Part shown: piece by piece, positions 17,681 to 25,396 of the stretch
Layout: each line of letters starts with the position of its first letter
Numbering within the stretch: position 1 is the stretch's first letter
DNA from: Clostridiales bacterium
Lineage (GTDB): Bacteria > Bacillota > Clostridia > TANB77 > CAG-508
Assembly (NCBI GenBank): GCA_019419955.1
Contig: JAHZIB010000016.1
Location: 1 to 34,522, forward strand
Length of the DNA: 34,522 nucleotides
Reading direction: 5' to 3'
Made by a program: the position numbers and the translations under genes
Notes under the pieces: generated by a model
What the model saw: the letters and a program-made list of their open reading frames with translations, nothing else
Database searches by the model: none
What the model was told of the DNA's origin: nothing

Positions 17681-19222
17681 TTATTTAGCATAATCAACAA
17701 CCCTAGTTTCTCTTACTAAGTTAACTTTTATTTGACCAGGATATTCCATTTCATCTTCAACTTTTTTAGCAATATCTCTTGCCATAATTATCATTTGGTC
17801 ATCAGTAATTTTGTCTGGTTTAACTATTATCCTAATCTCTCTACCTGCTTGTATTGCAAAAGATTTTTCAACTCCATCAAATGAATCTGCAATACCTTCA
17901 AGAGCTTCTAACCTTCTAATATATGTCTCCAGAGTTTCACGTCTTGCTCCTGGTCTTGATGCTGAAATTGCATCAGCAGCCTGAATTAGAACAGCTTCTA
18001 TTGTCTGAGGTTCTACATCCCCATGATGTGCTTGTACAGCATTTATGACCTTGTCGTTTTCTTTATATTTTTTAAGAATTTCCACTCCAATTTCAACATG
18101 CGTACCTTCCATATCATGATCTAGTGCTTTACCAATGTCATGTAATAAACCAGCACGTCTAGCAAGCTTTGGGTCTAGTCCCAGTTCTTCTGCCATTATT
18201 CTAGCTAAATTTGAAACTTCAATTGAGTGATTAAGAACATTTTGCCCATAACTTGTCCTATATTTTAATTTACCAATTAATTTTATTAAATCAGGATGTA
18301 ATCCTATTACTCCAGTCTCTAAAACAGCTCTTTCTCCCTCTTCTTTAATAGTATTCTCCACCTCTTCCTTAGCTTTTTCTACCATTTCTTCAATTTTTGC
18401 TGGATGAATTCTACCATCTTCAATTAGTTTTTCCAATGCAATTTTGGCAACTTCACGTCTTAGAGGGTCAAATCCAGATATAACTACTGCTTCTGGAGTA
18501 TCATCGATTATCAAATCAATTCCCGTTAATGTTTCCAAAGCCTTAATATTTCTACCTTCTCTACCAATTATCCTTCCTTTCATATCATCATTAGGAAGCG
18601 ACACAATTGATACAGTAGTTTCAGAGGTATGGTCTGCTGCACACTTCTGAATAGCATAACCAACTATCTCTCTAGCACTTTTTATTGCATCCTCCTTAGC
18701 TTTGCTTTCTACTTCTTTTATTAATGCTGCCTTCTCTGCTGTCATAGTTTTTTCAAGTTCAGTAAGTATTCTTTTCTTAGCTTCTTCCTCAGATAAGCCA
18801 GATATTCTTTGAAGTTCACTCATTTGCTTGTTAGTAATCTCTTTCAAGTCTCTTTTTTTAATCTCAAGCTCTTCTTCTTTTTTTATTAAGTCTTTCTCTT
18901 TCTTGTCAACGTTTTCTAGCTTTTTTTCTAAGTTCTCCTCTTTCTGAACCAATCTTCTTTCTTGTTGTTGTACCTCGCCTCTTCTTTCTCTAATCTCATC
19001 ATCTAAATCTTTTCTTGCACTTAAAATTTCTTCTTTAGCTTTGAAAATTTCTTCTTTTTTACCGTTTTCAGCTTCTATTTTTGCTCTTTCTATTATTTGT
19101 TTTGCTTCATTTTCAGCACTATTCAATTTAGATTCAGCAGCTTTTTTTCTTATATATACTCCTACAAAAGTAAATATAACTGCTGTGATTAGAAATACGG
19201 CGATATTGATTACTATATCCAT
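17681..19222 (-). CDS. rny: Ribonuclease Y
   Basis: Membrane-anchored endoribonuclease that starts bulk mRNA decay in many Firmicutes. The ATG at 19222 is favoured (GAGGTG 10 nt upstream) over the GTG two codons earlier, giving 513 aa. It has an N-terminal membrane helix (about 3-23), a long Glu/Lys-rich coiled coil (about 30-190), a KH domain with GRIIGREGRN (about 215-225) and an HD domain with HSIEVSNL and LLHDIGKALDHD supplying the metal-binding residues. The C-terminal ~60-residue domain is present. Length and order match the Bacillus enzyme (~520 aa). The phosphohydrolase His-Asp pair is intact. Confidence 0.96.
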   Translation of the reverse strand: MDIVINIAVFLITAVIFTFVGVYIRKKAAESKLNSAENEAKQIIERAKIEAENGKKEEIFKAKEEILSARKDLDDEIRERRGEVQQQERRLVQKEENLEKKLENVDKKEKDLIKKEEELEIKKRDLKEITNKQMSELQRISGLSEEEAKKRILTELEKTMTAEKAALIKEVESKAKEDAIKSAREIVGYAIQKCAADHTSETTVSIVSLPNDDMKGRIIGREGRNIKALETLTGIDLIIDDTPEAVVISGFDPLRREVAKIALEKLIEDGRIHPAKIEEMVEKAKEEVENTIKEEGERAVLETGVIGLHPDLIKLIGKLKYRTSYGQNVLNHSIEVSNLARIMAEELGLDPKLARRAGLLHDIGKALDHDMEGTHVEIGVEILKKYKENDKVINAVQAHHGDVEPQTIEAVLIQAADAISASRPGARRETLETYIRRLEALEGIADSFDGVEKSFAIQAGREIRIIVKPDKITDDQMIIMARDIAKKVEDEMEYPGQIKVNLVRETRVVDYAK

Positions 19223-19397
19223 AATCACATTACACCTCTTTCTTTATATTTAGTTTTCAATGTACATAAATATATCTTCAAAATTAAAATATATTTTTCC
19301 CACATATATATTTTATATTTATTCTACTCTTATGTCAAGTATTATTTGTAGGAATTTTTCACATTTTTTTCGTTTACTTCTGTTAAAACATTTGCAA

Positions 19398-19428
19398 AAG
19401 ACCACATACGACTCATGTATGTGGTCTT
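19398..19428 (-). terminator. Intrinsic terminator of the prepilin-like gene
   Basis: Perfect 12-bp stem (AAGACCACATAC and complement) with a 7-nt loop, then TTTTGC on the minus strand, about 95 nt after the stop codon. The remaining bases of the 19223-19521 gap are AT-rich and show nothing else. Confidence 0.75.
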
Positions 19429-19521
19429 AATGTATTAATTTACATACTTTTTATTTTCCCTCATTTAAAATATCTCAATTGTTTTGTCGATTAACATATA
19501 TTTCTTCTCCAATATCTTTAA

Positions 19522-20523
19522 TTAGAATGTTGCTCCTAAACGTACATAACCATTACTTTCATTTACATAGTCGTTGTTAAAGTAGCCTTTTTCAAAGTAT
19601 GTGGACCAAGCAAAACTCGTAGAATACTGTGAAGACGACCAGTAATATCCAGACAAACCTTTGCTCAAGTAATTAGAACTCGTTATTTTTAATTGATCTC
19701 CGAACGCTGCCCACTCCCCTTTTGATGGTACATACCATGCTGGACTTGCATTTATCTTGCTCTGCACAATACTTATGCCCCATATATCATTACTATTTTG
19801 TGATCCATATGCACTACTATTCCACTTTGCTATCATATTTTTTGTATTCTGTTCTCCATTGCCAAAGCTTGTTGATGTTACTGTTCGATAATCATTCATG
19901 TTTCCATTTGCACTGTTATACCAAGTATGTGTACTTAAATCTACATCATCTAGTGCTATTACATAAAACCTCTCATTTCCACTTGAATTTGATACTGTTA
20001 ATACATCTTTTGTTCCAAAATCATCTGAATGATTTCTCTTACTTACTTTATATTCCTTAAAATCATTTCCCTTTGGTATTGTATATTCTCCATTACCAAC
20101 ACCCCATTCGCCACTTCCTCCTATTGCTAAGTCTGCATAGATTACTCCATCTACTGTTCCGTTTCCATCTACATCTGCATAATATCCTACATATGATGTA
20201 CCTTCTGAGATGCTAGGTTCTTCTGGTTCTGGTGGTGGTATTTCGCTATCTTCAGCCATTAAATTTGCAAATTCTTGCTCTAGCTCTGCTAACTGTTCCT
20301 GCTCTGCTTTTGTTGAATTTGCTGTTTGCTCTGCTGCCCATTTTGCTTGGTCTACCAAGCCTCCTTCCCCTAGTGCTACATTTATTGTTACTGCTGCTAA
20401 TATTATCATTATTACTACTGTTAGTATTAGCGCTAGTAGCGTTATTCCTCTCTCCTCTTTTATTTTTTCCATTATTTTGTTCTTTTGCTCTTTTTCTACT
20501 TCTTCCTCTTTTAATTTTTGCAT
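19522..20523 (-). CDS. Prepilin-like protein with C-type-lectin-like C-terminus (candidate DGR target)
   Basis: 333 aa. A charged leader of 25 residues ends in ERG and is followed by ITLLALILTVVIMIILAAV (27-45). This resembles the class III prepilin-peptidase site and helix, although residue +5 is Ala rather than Glu. A Gln/Glu/Ala-rich helix (about 55-92) and a Pro-rich linker (about 96-105) follow. The C-terminal domain has WYVPSKGEWAAF, YYWSSSQYS and a terminal YVRLGATF, the layout of DUF1566/FGE-type C-type-lectin folds used as display domains by DGR variable proteins. I infer a surface-exposed, pilus- or membrane-anchored binding protein. No reverse transcriptase or template repeat is in the window. 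The start at ATG 20523 has GGGAG 11 nt upstream; ATG 20472 is possible. Confidence 0.75.
   Translation of the reverse strand: MQKLKEEEVEKEQKNKIMEKIKEERGITLLALILTVVIMIILAAVTINVALGEGGLVDQAKWAAEQTANSTKAEQEQLAELEQEFANLMAEDSEIPPPEPEEPSISEGTSYVGYYADVDGNGTVDGVIYADLAIGGSGEWGVGNGEYTIPKGNDFKEYKVSKRNHSDDFGTKDVLTVSNSSGNERFYVIALDDVDLSTHTWYNSANGNMNDYRTVTSTSFGNGEQNTKNMIAKWNSSAYGSQNSNDIWGISIVQSKINASPAWYVPSKGEWAAFGDQLKITSSNYLSKGLSGYYWSSSQYSTSFAWSTYFEKGYFNNDYVNESNGYVRLGATF
19525..19650 (-). other. Candidate variable region of the prepilin-like gene
   Basis: 3' end of the gene, covering YYWSSSQYS to the C-terminus. In the 12 codons at 19570-19605, seven end in C (TCC, TAC, GGC, TAC, AAC, AAC, GAC), although C-ending codons are uncommon just upstream (about 5 of 57 in an upstream stretch). 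Clustered NNC codons are expected when AAC codons of a template are adenine-mutagenised. This is suggestive, not proof. Confidence 0.4.
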
Positions 20524-20711
20524 CTTTCTTATCTCTCCCTTCCATTCTTCTATCTATATTTTTATTTTCTTTCCATTAACTACTCTTGCTGTCGTAATTG
20601 TATATTTTACATATCTATATTTTTACCAGTTTTTCCATTTCTTATACATCATTTTCACTCTACATCTCCATCTTTATTTTGCATTTGCTTTTCGGTGCAC
20701 TTTTGTTATGC

Positions 20712-20762
20712 AAAAACCTCGGCTATCTACTAATAGCTTTCCGCAATTCTTCCATAGCCGAG
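20712..20762 (-). terminator. Terminator overlapping the end of the 65-residue ORF
   Basis: On the minus strand CTCGGCTAT pairs with ATAGCCGAG across a 27-nt loop, then a run of five T (20712-20716). The stop codon of the small ORF (20730-20732) lies within the loop side of the hairpin, so translation to the end would run into it. Confidence 0.65.
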
Positions 20763-20927
20763 TTCTATATTATCAAGCTTTACACTTGCACTATTTATAT
20801 CTCTTCTTTTCTCTACAATAAACCCATTTTCTGCATCAAAAACAGAACAAGTTTTCTCTATTCTCTTGCTCTCTCTCTCTCTCTCTCTTACAGCTATGCA
20901 GGTTCCATCAATTTCGTTTCTTCTCAT
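20730..20927 (-). CDS. Small hypothetical protein with in-frame AG-repeat
   Basis: 65 aa, start ATG 20927 with an excellent GGAAAGGAG site 7 nt upstream and a strong promoter 42 nt before it, so it is very likely translated. The protein is charged, has two Cys (10 and 27) and contains an Arg-Glu-Arg-Glu-Arg-Glu stretch encoded by a pure (AG)10 tract. I recognise no family. It lies upstream of the prepilin-like gene on the same strand and ends in its own terminator, so it could be a leader peptide, a regulator of that gene or an unrelated small protein. The 20524-20711 spacer towards the prepilin gene shows no other clear feature. Confidence 0.6.
   Translation of the reverse strand: MRRNEIDGTCIAVRERERESKRIEKTCSVFDAENGFIVEKRRDINSASVKLDNIELGYGRIAESY
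20869..20888 (-). repeat. (AG)10 dinucleotide tract inside the small ORF
   Basis: Ten uninterrupted AG units on the minus strand. Loss or gain of one or two units would shift the frame of the 65-residue ORF; three units would keep it. Confidence 0.85.
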
Positions 20928-20968
20928 CTCGCGTCTCCTTTCCATCTTTTATCTTTTTATTCATGTTA

Positions 20969-20997
20969 ATTCTATACTATTAATATTATTTTGACAA
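20969..20997 (-). promoter_or_regulatory. Promoter upstream of the small ORF and prepilin-like gene
   Basis: TTGTCA (20992-20997), 17-bp spacer, TAGAAT (20969-20974), each hexamer one base from consensus. Confidence 0.65.
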
Positions 20998-21026
20998 GTA
21001 CTTTTTTCAATTTTTTATCTTTTTCT

Positions 21027-21186
21027 GTTACTAGATAATGGTTTATATTAAACTTCAAGTCCGCGCAGAGATGTTCTAGATAAAATTGGCGAGCGGAGCA
21101 GGGAGCTCCGTCGGGACGAAGCGAGACGATTTTATCTAGAACTCCCGTTGCAGGACAATTATTTTATTAAACCATTATCTAGTAAC
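21027..21186. mobile_element. 160-bp MITE-like element with perfect 19-bp terminal inverted repeats
   Basis: GTTACTAGATAATGGTTTA at 21027-21045 is exactly complementary to 21168-21186. A second perfect 14-bp inverted repeat (21073-21086 and 21129-21142) and a GC-rich core hairpin (CGGAGC/GCTCCG) nest inside. TTTTTCT flanks both sides (21020-21026, 21187-21193), a candidate 7-bp target duplication. No ORF inside. A diverged relative lies at 33838-33965. The transposase family is unknown. Confidence 0.7.
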
Positions 21187-21199
21187 TTTTTCTCAACTC

Positions 21200-21300
21200 A
21201 AACGCAACTAATCAAAATATATTTATATTTAGAGATATTTCGCAGTACCGCGCAGCGTCCAAACGAGCAATTTTATTGCGAGTGCATTTGAATAAGCCTA
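21200..21300. repeat. 101-bp dispersed repeat, copy B
   Basis: Second copy of 2735-2835. Its differences in the stem region keep pairing as G-U on the minus-strand transcript. Its last seven bases form the outer end of the hairpin downstream of xerD. Confidence 0.75.
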
Positions 21301-21343
21301 AATCAATCAAATAAAATTCATTTTATTTGATTGATTTAGGCTT
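21294..21343 (-). terminator. 24-bp perfect inverted repeat after xerD
   Basis: Arms 21294-21317 and 21320-21343 are exact complements separated by 2 nt. Lies about 50 nt after the xerD stop. There is no clean U tract, so it may be a terminator or an mRNA-stabilising cruciform-prone structure. Confidence 0.55.
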
Positions 21344-21391
21344 CGACAGCACGATACCAGAAATTCGATTAAATATACATATAAAATTTAT

Positions 21392-22273
21392 CTATGCTCT
21401 TGGATGTGTCCTCTTATATATATCTTTCAAACCTGCATCTTGAAACTGTGTATATACTTGTGTTGATGAAATATCTGAATGTCCAAGCATTGTTTGAATA
21501 GCCTTTAACTCCGCTCCATTTTGTAATAAATGTGTCGCAAATGAATGTCTTAGAATATGTGGTGTTATATCTTTTTCAATATGAGCTTGTTCTTTATAAT
21601 ATTTAACGATTTTCCAAAAGCCTTGTCTTGTCAATCTTTTACCATTTACATTTACAAATAATGAGGTTTCGTCATCATTTTTAATCATTATAGGTCTAGC
21701 ATCTCTGATATACTCCCTTAATGCCGCAATAGATATAGAACCTAAAGGGATATTTCTTTGTCTATTCACAGACTTACAAGAAATAAATCCACTATCTAAA
21801 TCTACATCATCTACATTTAGTGAAATAATTTCAGTAACTCTCATACCTGTTGCATAGGCCACCTCTAGCATAGCCTTATCTCTAGTTCCTTTTAAATCCA
21901 CATCTTTTGGTTGACTTAAAAGTTTCTCCACTTCCTCTGATGTTAAAACACTAGGAACTCTTTTCTCTACTTTTGGAGATTGTATATTTTCTGTTGGGTC
22001 ATGTTTAATCTTTTTAACTCTCATTAGATATTGATAAAAAGACCTAATTGATGCCAAACTTCTTGATATAGTTGATGTTTTCTTACCATTTTGTTGTAAA
22101 TATTTCAAGTATTCATTTATTACTTTATTATCTACTTTAACATAATTTATACGATTTTGACTTAAGTAACTTTCATATTGGTGAATGTCTCTGCTATATG
22201 ATTGTAGTGTGTTATTTGATACCCTTTTTTCATTCTGTAAAAATTCTAAAAATTGTTTAATCTGTTTTTCCAT
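21392..22273 (-). CDS. xerD: Tyrosine recombinase XerD
   Basis: Site-specific recombinase that resolves chromosome dimers at dif with XerC. From ATG 22273 (GGGG 11 nt upstream; an ATG at 22282 is too close to it) it has 293 aa. The N-terminal SAM-like core-binding domain covers about 1-85. The catalytic set is Arg in ATGMRVTE, the Lys-bearing beta-hairpin region, HxxR in HILRHSFATHLL, His in LGHSDISSTQ and the nucleophile Tyr in VYTQF. Length and motifs are those of housekeeping Xer enzymes rather than phage integrases. Its position beside spoIIM, as near xerD/ripX in Bacillus, supports XerD, although XerC or a lone Xer cannot be excluded. Confidence 0.88.
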   Translation of the reverse strand: MEKQIKQFLEFLQNEKRVSNNTLQSYSRDIHQYESYLSQNRINYVKVDNKVINEYLKYLQQNGKKTSTISRSLASIRSFYQYLMRVKKIKHDPTENIQSPKVEKRVPSVLTSEEVEKLLSQPKDVDLKGTRDKAMLEVAYATGMRVTEIISLNVDDVDLDSGFISCKSVNRQRNIPLGSISIAALREYIRDARPIMIKNDDETSLFVNVNGKRLTRQGFWKIVKYYKEQAHIEKDITPHILRHSFATHLLQNGAELKAIQTMLGHSDISSTQVYTQFQDAGLKDIYKRTHPRA

Positions 22274-22426
22274 TTTCGTCATTACCCCTTCTTTTATTAA
22301 TATCTAATAATTTACATAAACATTATATATGTTATATCACAAATCATATTCAATTGTAAATACATTTTTCGATTTTTTTTATATTTTCTGCATTTAATTT
22401 TAATGATATATATTATTAATTATAAA

Positions 22427-23075
22427 CTAAATCCAATTAATGCATAGTGATAATATATTAGTTGAAACATACACTTCTACAAAAGATGCAAGAACTAAAA
22501 ATAACAATAAAATTATTGAGATTAATGTATGCCTAATTATTTCCAATTTTATATTTTCTCTTCTTTTGTCTTTCATTATTGATTTGTATAATTTTATACA
22601 GCTTACAGTCATACAAATAATTACAGGTATAAAAATTAGATTCTGTAAAAAGACTGTACTAAATAAAAATGTCAACCCTTTTTGTACTCCTAGAACGCCG
22701 CAATATGGAAGAAATAGTATATCCCAAACAAAAACCTCTGAATAATACTATTCCAAAGACTATTGGTATTCCTATAACTGTTGAACCTATAAACCACATG
22801 CTTATAATTAGAAACAAATTATCCCATAAAGAGTTTCTAAGTAACTCTCCTTTATCTATTTGATAATCCTGTTTAAGCTGTTCTATAAAATTGTTTATAT
22901 ATCCTTGTATTTCGGTTCCTTGCTCCTGAGTAACATTGTTTATAAATATTACTCCTGCAACAATACCAATTATAAAAACAATAATCACAACAATGTATGA
23001 TTTAAGATTATCATATATGTTTTTTAATACTAAGTCCTTTAAATTCAGTCTTTTTCTTCTTTGTACTTCTCTCAT
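22427..23075 (-). pseudogene. spoIIM: Stage II sporulation protein M, broken by one extra base
   Basis: Membrane protein of the DMP (SpoIID-M-P) engulfment complex. ATG 23075 has AGGAG 6 nt upstream. The first frame encodes helices at about 27-47 and 95-120 and reaches GFCLGYTISSIL before running off into RRSRSTKR and a stop at 22659. The next frame continues GVLGVQKGLTFLFSTVFLQN, which matches the family's GxKG and QN/IP segment, down to 22427. The total of 649 nt is one base more than 216 codons, and 215 aa is normal for SpoIIM. Dropping one base near 22700 restores the full protein. Either a real inactivating mutation or a sequencing/assembly error. Confidence 0.85.
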
Positions 23076-23085
23076 TCTATTCTCC

Positions 23086-23118
23086 TAGACATTAAATTTT
23101 GTTTATACATAATGTCTA
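23086..23118. promoter_or_regulatory. Inverted repeat abutting the spoIIM ribosome site
   Basis: TAGACATTA and its perfect complement with a 15-nt spacer; on the minus strand the second arm touches AGGAG. It could hide the ribosome site or be an operator. No U tract, so not a terminator. Confidence 0.4.
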
Positions 23119-23205
23119 TTCAATAAAATACTCTTTTAGAACCACTTTTTACCGCATAAGAGATTTTGTCTGAATTTTCTAGAGAAACAGTATATTCCTA
23201 TGTTT

Positions 23206-24399
23206 TTACCCTAAGTTCAATTTTCCATAAACTCCGCCACCGCCGGATTGAATTTTCACATTACCCTCTCTTGCACAAATTACTGTGTTTGCAATTTTTT
23301 TACCAACAACTGACTCTATATCATCTTTTGAAAGTTTATGTAATATATTCATCTCTGTGTCAAAGGCTGATAATAATTTATCTATTGTTTTTCCTCCAAG
23401 TCCTGGCATAAATGTAAGTGGTATTTGATATATATATGGTGGTCTAAAACTAGGACTTTTCGTTGTTTCTTTATCTTTTATAATTTCTATTCTATCAAAA
23501 ACACCCATTGTTATCTTACTACTATCACAATTAGGACAATGTGTTACTGGTGCCTTTCCTTCTATTGGCTTTCCGCACTTTTCACAAAATGTTCTGTGAT
23601 ATTTACCAAGTTTTGGATCTAGTCCATAATTTGCAATTATTCTTCTACCGTCCTCATTTCTTAATGCCTTAAGTACTTCTTTAAAACTTATCCCATCTAA
23701 CAACATTTTGTTATATTCTCTCGCTATTTTTGGAAGTGAATGTGCATCCGAATTTGTAACAAATGTACGAGTCTCAAGTTCAGAAATTTCATCTGCCAAA
23801 TGCGTATCTGAGCTAAGTCCTAATTCTATTGCAAATATTCTATCAAACTTTTCTTTAAATATCTTGCTTAATCTATCTGTACAGTTCCCATAGAAGCTCT
23901 TATGAGGAGTAAATGCATGTGCAGGTATCAATACTCCATTGTATCTTTCCACAATATCTATTAATTCATATGCCGATATATCTGCTCTTTGAGAACTTAA
24001 AGTTATGTTGTTTATATGTGTGCTCATCTCATTAGAAAATGCCTTTATATCTTTCAATGTTGGAAAATAACAAAGATTGTGGGCACTACCAGTTTTACCT
24101 TCATCACTTACTTCTGCTGTTTCTATCTCACTCCCTAAAATAATACATACTTTATCTTTATAAATTATTCCTCCATCTTCTATTTCATATGCTTCACCTG
24201 TTCTTAAAAAATTTTCAATATCCTCTATTACATATGGTGAAGCACAATCTATTATTCCTACAACATTAATTCCTTTTCTGTCAGCACATTCTTTTGCAAT
24301 GTTTGCAAAATTCAATGACCTTGCTGCTGTTATTTTTATTGGTTTTCCATTTTCACTTCTTCCAATATGTACATGTAAATCCACAAATATTTCGTTCAT
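23206..24399 (-). CDS. Endonuclease Q-like PHP-domain DNA repair nuclease
   Basis: 397 aa. EndoQ nicks DNA 5' of deaminated bases (uracil, hypoxanthine) and abasic sites; it is known from Thermococcales and some Bacillus. The PHP metal site is visible as DLHVHIG near residue 7, Glu in GSEIET, PAHAFTP and NSDAHS. A zinc-binding segment follows, CEKCGKP and CPNCDS near residues 274-295. A helix-hairpin-helix-like FMPGLGGKTIDKLLSAF (about 334-350) and a Gly-rich tail end the protein, the order reported for EndoQ. The Bacillus relative YqxK is encoded in a comparable neighbourhood near spoIIM and xerD. AAAGGA precedes the ATG. Family call firm, activity inferred. Confidence 0.85.
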   Translation of the reverse strand: MNEIFVDLHVHIGRSENGKPIKITAARSLNFANIAKECADRKGINVVGIIDCASPYVIEDIENFLRTGEAYEIEDGGIIYKDKVCIILGSEIETAEVSDEGKTGSAHNLCYFPTLKDIKAFSNEMSTHINNITLSSQRADISAYELIDIVERYNGVLIPAHAFTPHKSFYGNCTDRLSKIFKEKFDRIFAIELGLSSDTHLADEISELETRTFVTNSDAHSLPKIAREYNKMLLDGISFKEVLKALRNEDGRRIIANYGLDPKLGKYHRTFCEKCGKPIEGKAPVTHCPNCDSSKITMGVFDRIEIIKDKETTKSPSFRPPYIYQIPLTFMPGLGGKTIDKLLSAFDTEMNILHKLSKDDIESVVGKKIANTVICAREGNVKIQSGGGGVYGKLNLG

Positions 24400-24506
24400 T
24401 TCTTCGTTCCTTTCTTTTTTATAAAATACAATTTTTTCACCAAAGTAAAAGACTGGTGGTTGCCATATATAAGTATATTCCCTCCAATCTTTTGTGTAAT
24501 CAAATA

Positions 24507-24725
24507 TTATCTTTCCATATCATCTTGAATATTTCTAGCTAGCTCTACAGAATCCAATTTCTCTTCTTCTTTAGGGCTTAAACTTTCTTCTAATTTCTCT
24601 TTCTCTGCTGTCTTTACTCTGTTATATAAATAATTTGCTGTCTTTATTCCTTCAATTGTATTATTAGAATCTATATCATTAAAAGCTTTTGAAACACCAG
24701 AAATACTACCCATAAAACCACTCAT
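24507..24725 (-). CDS. Small hypothetical protein
   Basis: 72 aa, unrecognised. Its ATG overlaps the stop of the upstream gene (ATGA), and GGAGG sits before it, so it is translationally coupled and real. The N-terminus is Gly/Ser-rich (MSGFMGSISGVSKAF) and the rest is a charged, probably helical segment with no membrane helix or Cys. It lies between the HD-fold-like gene and the EndoQ-like nuclease, and could be an accessory to either. Confidence 0.6.
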   Translation of the reverse strand: MSGFMGSISGVSKAFNDIDSNNTIEGIKTANYLYNRVKTAEKEKLEESLSPKEEEKLDSVELARNIQDDMER

Positions 24726-25267
24726 ATTTTTACTTCCTCCATATTCATAACAAAATTCTTGAATTGTTCTAGATATCTATTATTTTTATCTTTTAAATTT
24801 CTATACTCCAACAATACCATTGCTTCATCTGTTTTAAATGCAATTCTTTCTGGTCTATCTAAAAGCATTCCTCCAAATTGGTCAGTAAGCTCTAATATAT
24901 CGCTTTCTTTTTCTCGAGGTTCTAAACCACTATATCTATTTACTCCTTCACAAATTCTGCAAAAACTTTCGCTAAAGCCCAACTTACTCAAGAATTCTGC
25001 ACCATCTTTTGCAAATGAATGTATTTTGGCTAAATCTCTAGCTGTTAATTCTTTTTTACAGCTCCATAAAAGGCTTGCTGTAATAATAGTATTTTTGTCT
25101 ACGCCTAAATCTTCACTATCTATAAATAATTTGGTCAGAAGTGTTTTGAAAATTACTGAGTTATCATAAAATATTCTTGTTCTTTTTTGCAAGTAATAAA
25201 CTATTTCCATCTTTCTTATCCAATCTTTTTCGGATAAAATGTAGTCTGCAAATGTTTCCACACTCAT
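24722..25267 (-). CDS. HD-fold-like protein lacking the catalytic HD pair
   Basis: 181 aa, ATG with AAGGAGG upstream. The helical pattern and segments such as IHSFAKDGAEFLSKLGF and ILELTDQFGGMLLDRP resemble HD-domain phosphohydrolases. The expected His-Asp doublet position instead reads LLWSCKK, and the first His is not evident. If it is an HD fold, it is probably not a metal-dependent phosphohydrolase and may bind nucleotide or nucleic acid. Coupled by a 4-nt overlap to the 72-residue gene and followed by the EndoQ-like gene; it sits 129 nt after the lytic transglycosylase gene. Weak family assignment. Confidence 0.6.
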   Translation of the reverse strand: MSVETFADYILSEKDWIRKMEIVYYLQKRTRIFYDNSVIFKTLLTKLFIDSEDLGVDKNTIITASLLWSCKKELTARDLAKIHSFAKDGAEFLSKLGFSESFCRICEGVNRYSGLEPREKESDILELTDQFGGMLLDRPERIAFKTDEAMVLLEYRNLKDKNNRYLEQFKNFVMNMEEVKI

Positions 25268-25396
25268 GTTTCTTCCTCCTTAAACCAAGGTTTAATCTTT
25301 TGCCCACTCATTTTATAATCATATTATATGATATGTTAATAAAAAATTCAACAATGTAACAAAAATGTAATGTTTTCGTAATATTATTGTAACATT

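Noticed and set aside
20252..20545. 97-residue minus-strand frame rich in Arg, Asn and Ser overlapping the prepilin-like gene
   Set aside because: Low-complexity shadow of the prepilin-like frame; no independent start with a ribosome site.
20712..20762. Cyclic-di-GMP riboswitch upstream of the prepilin-like gene
   Set aside because: A hairpin and a GGDEF/EAL gene elsewhere made this tempting, but the conserved GEMM core bases are not present, and the segment reads as a coding ORF ending in a terminator.
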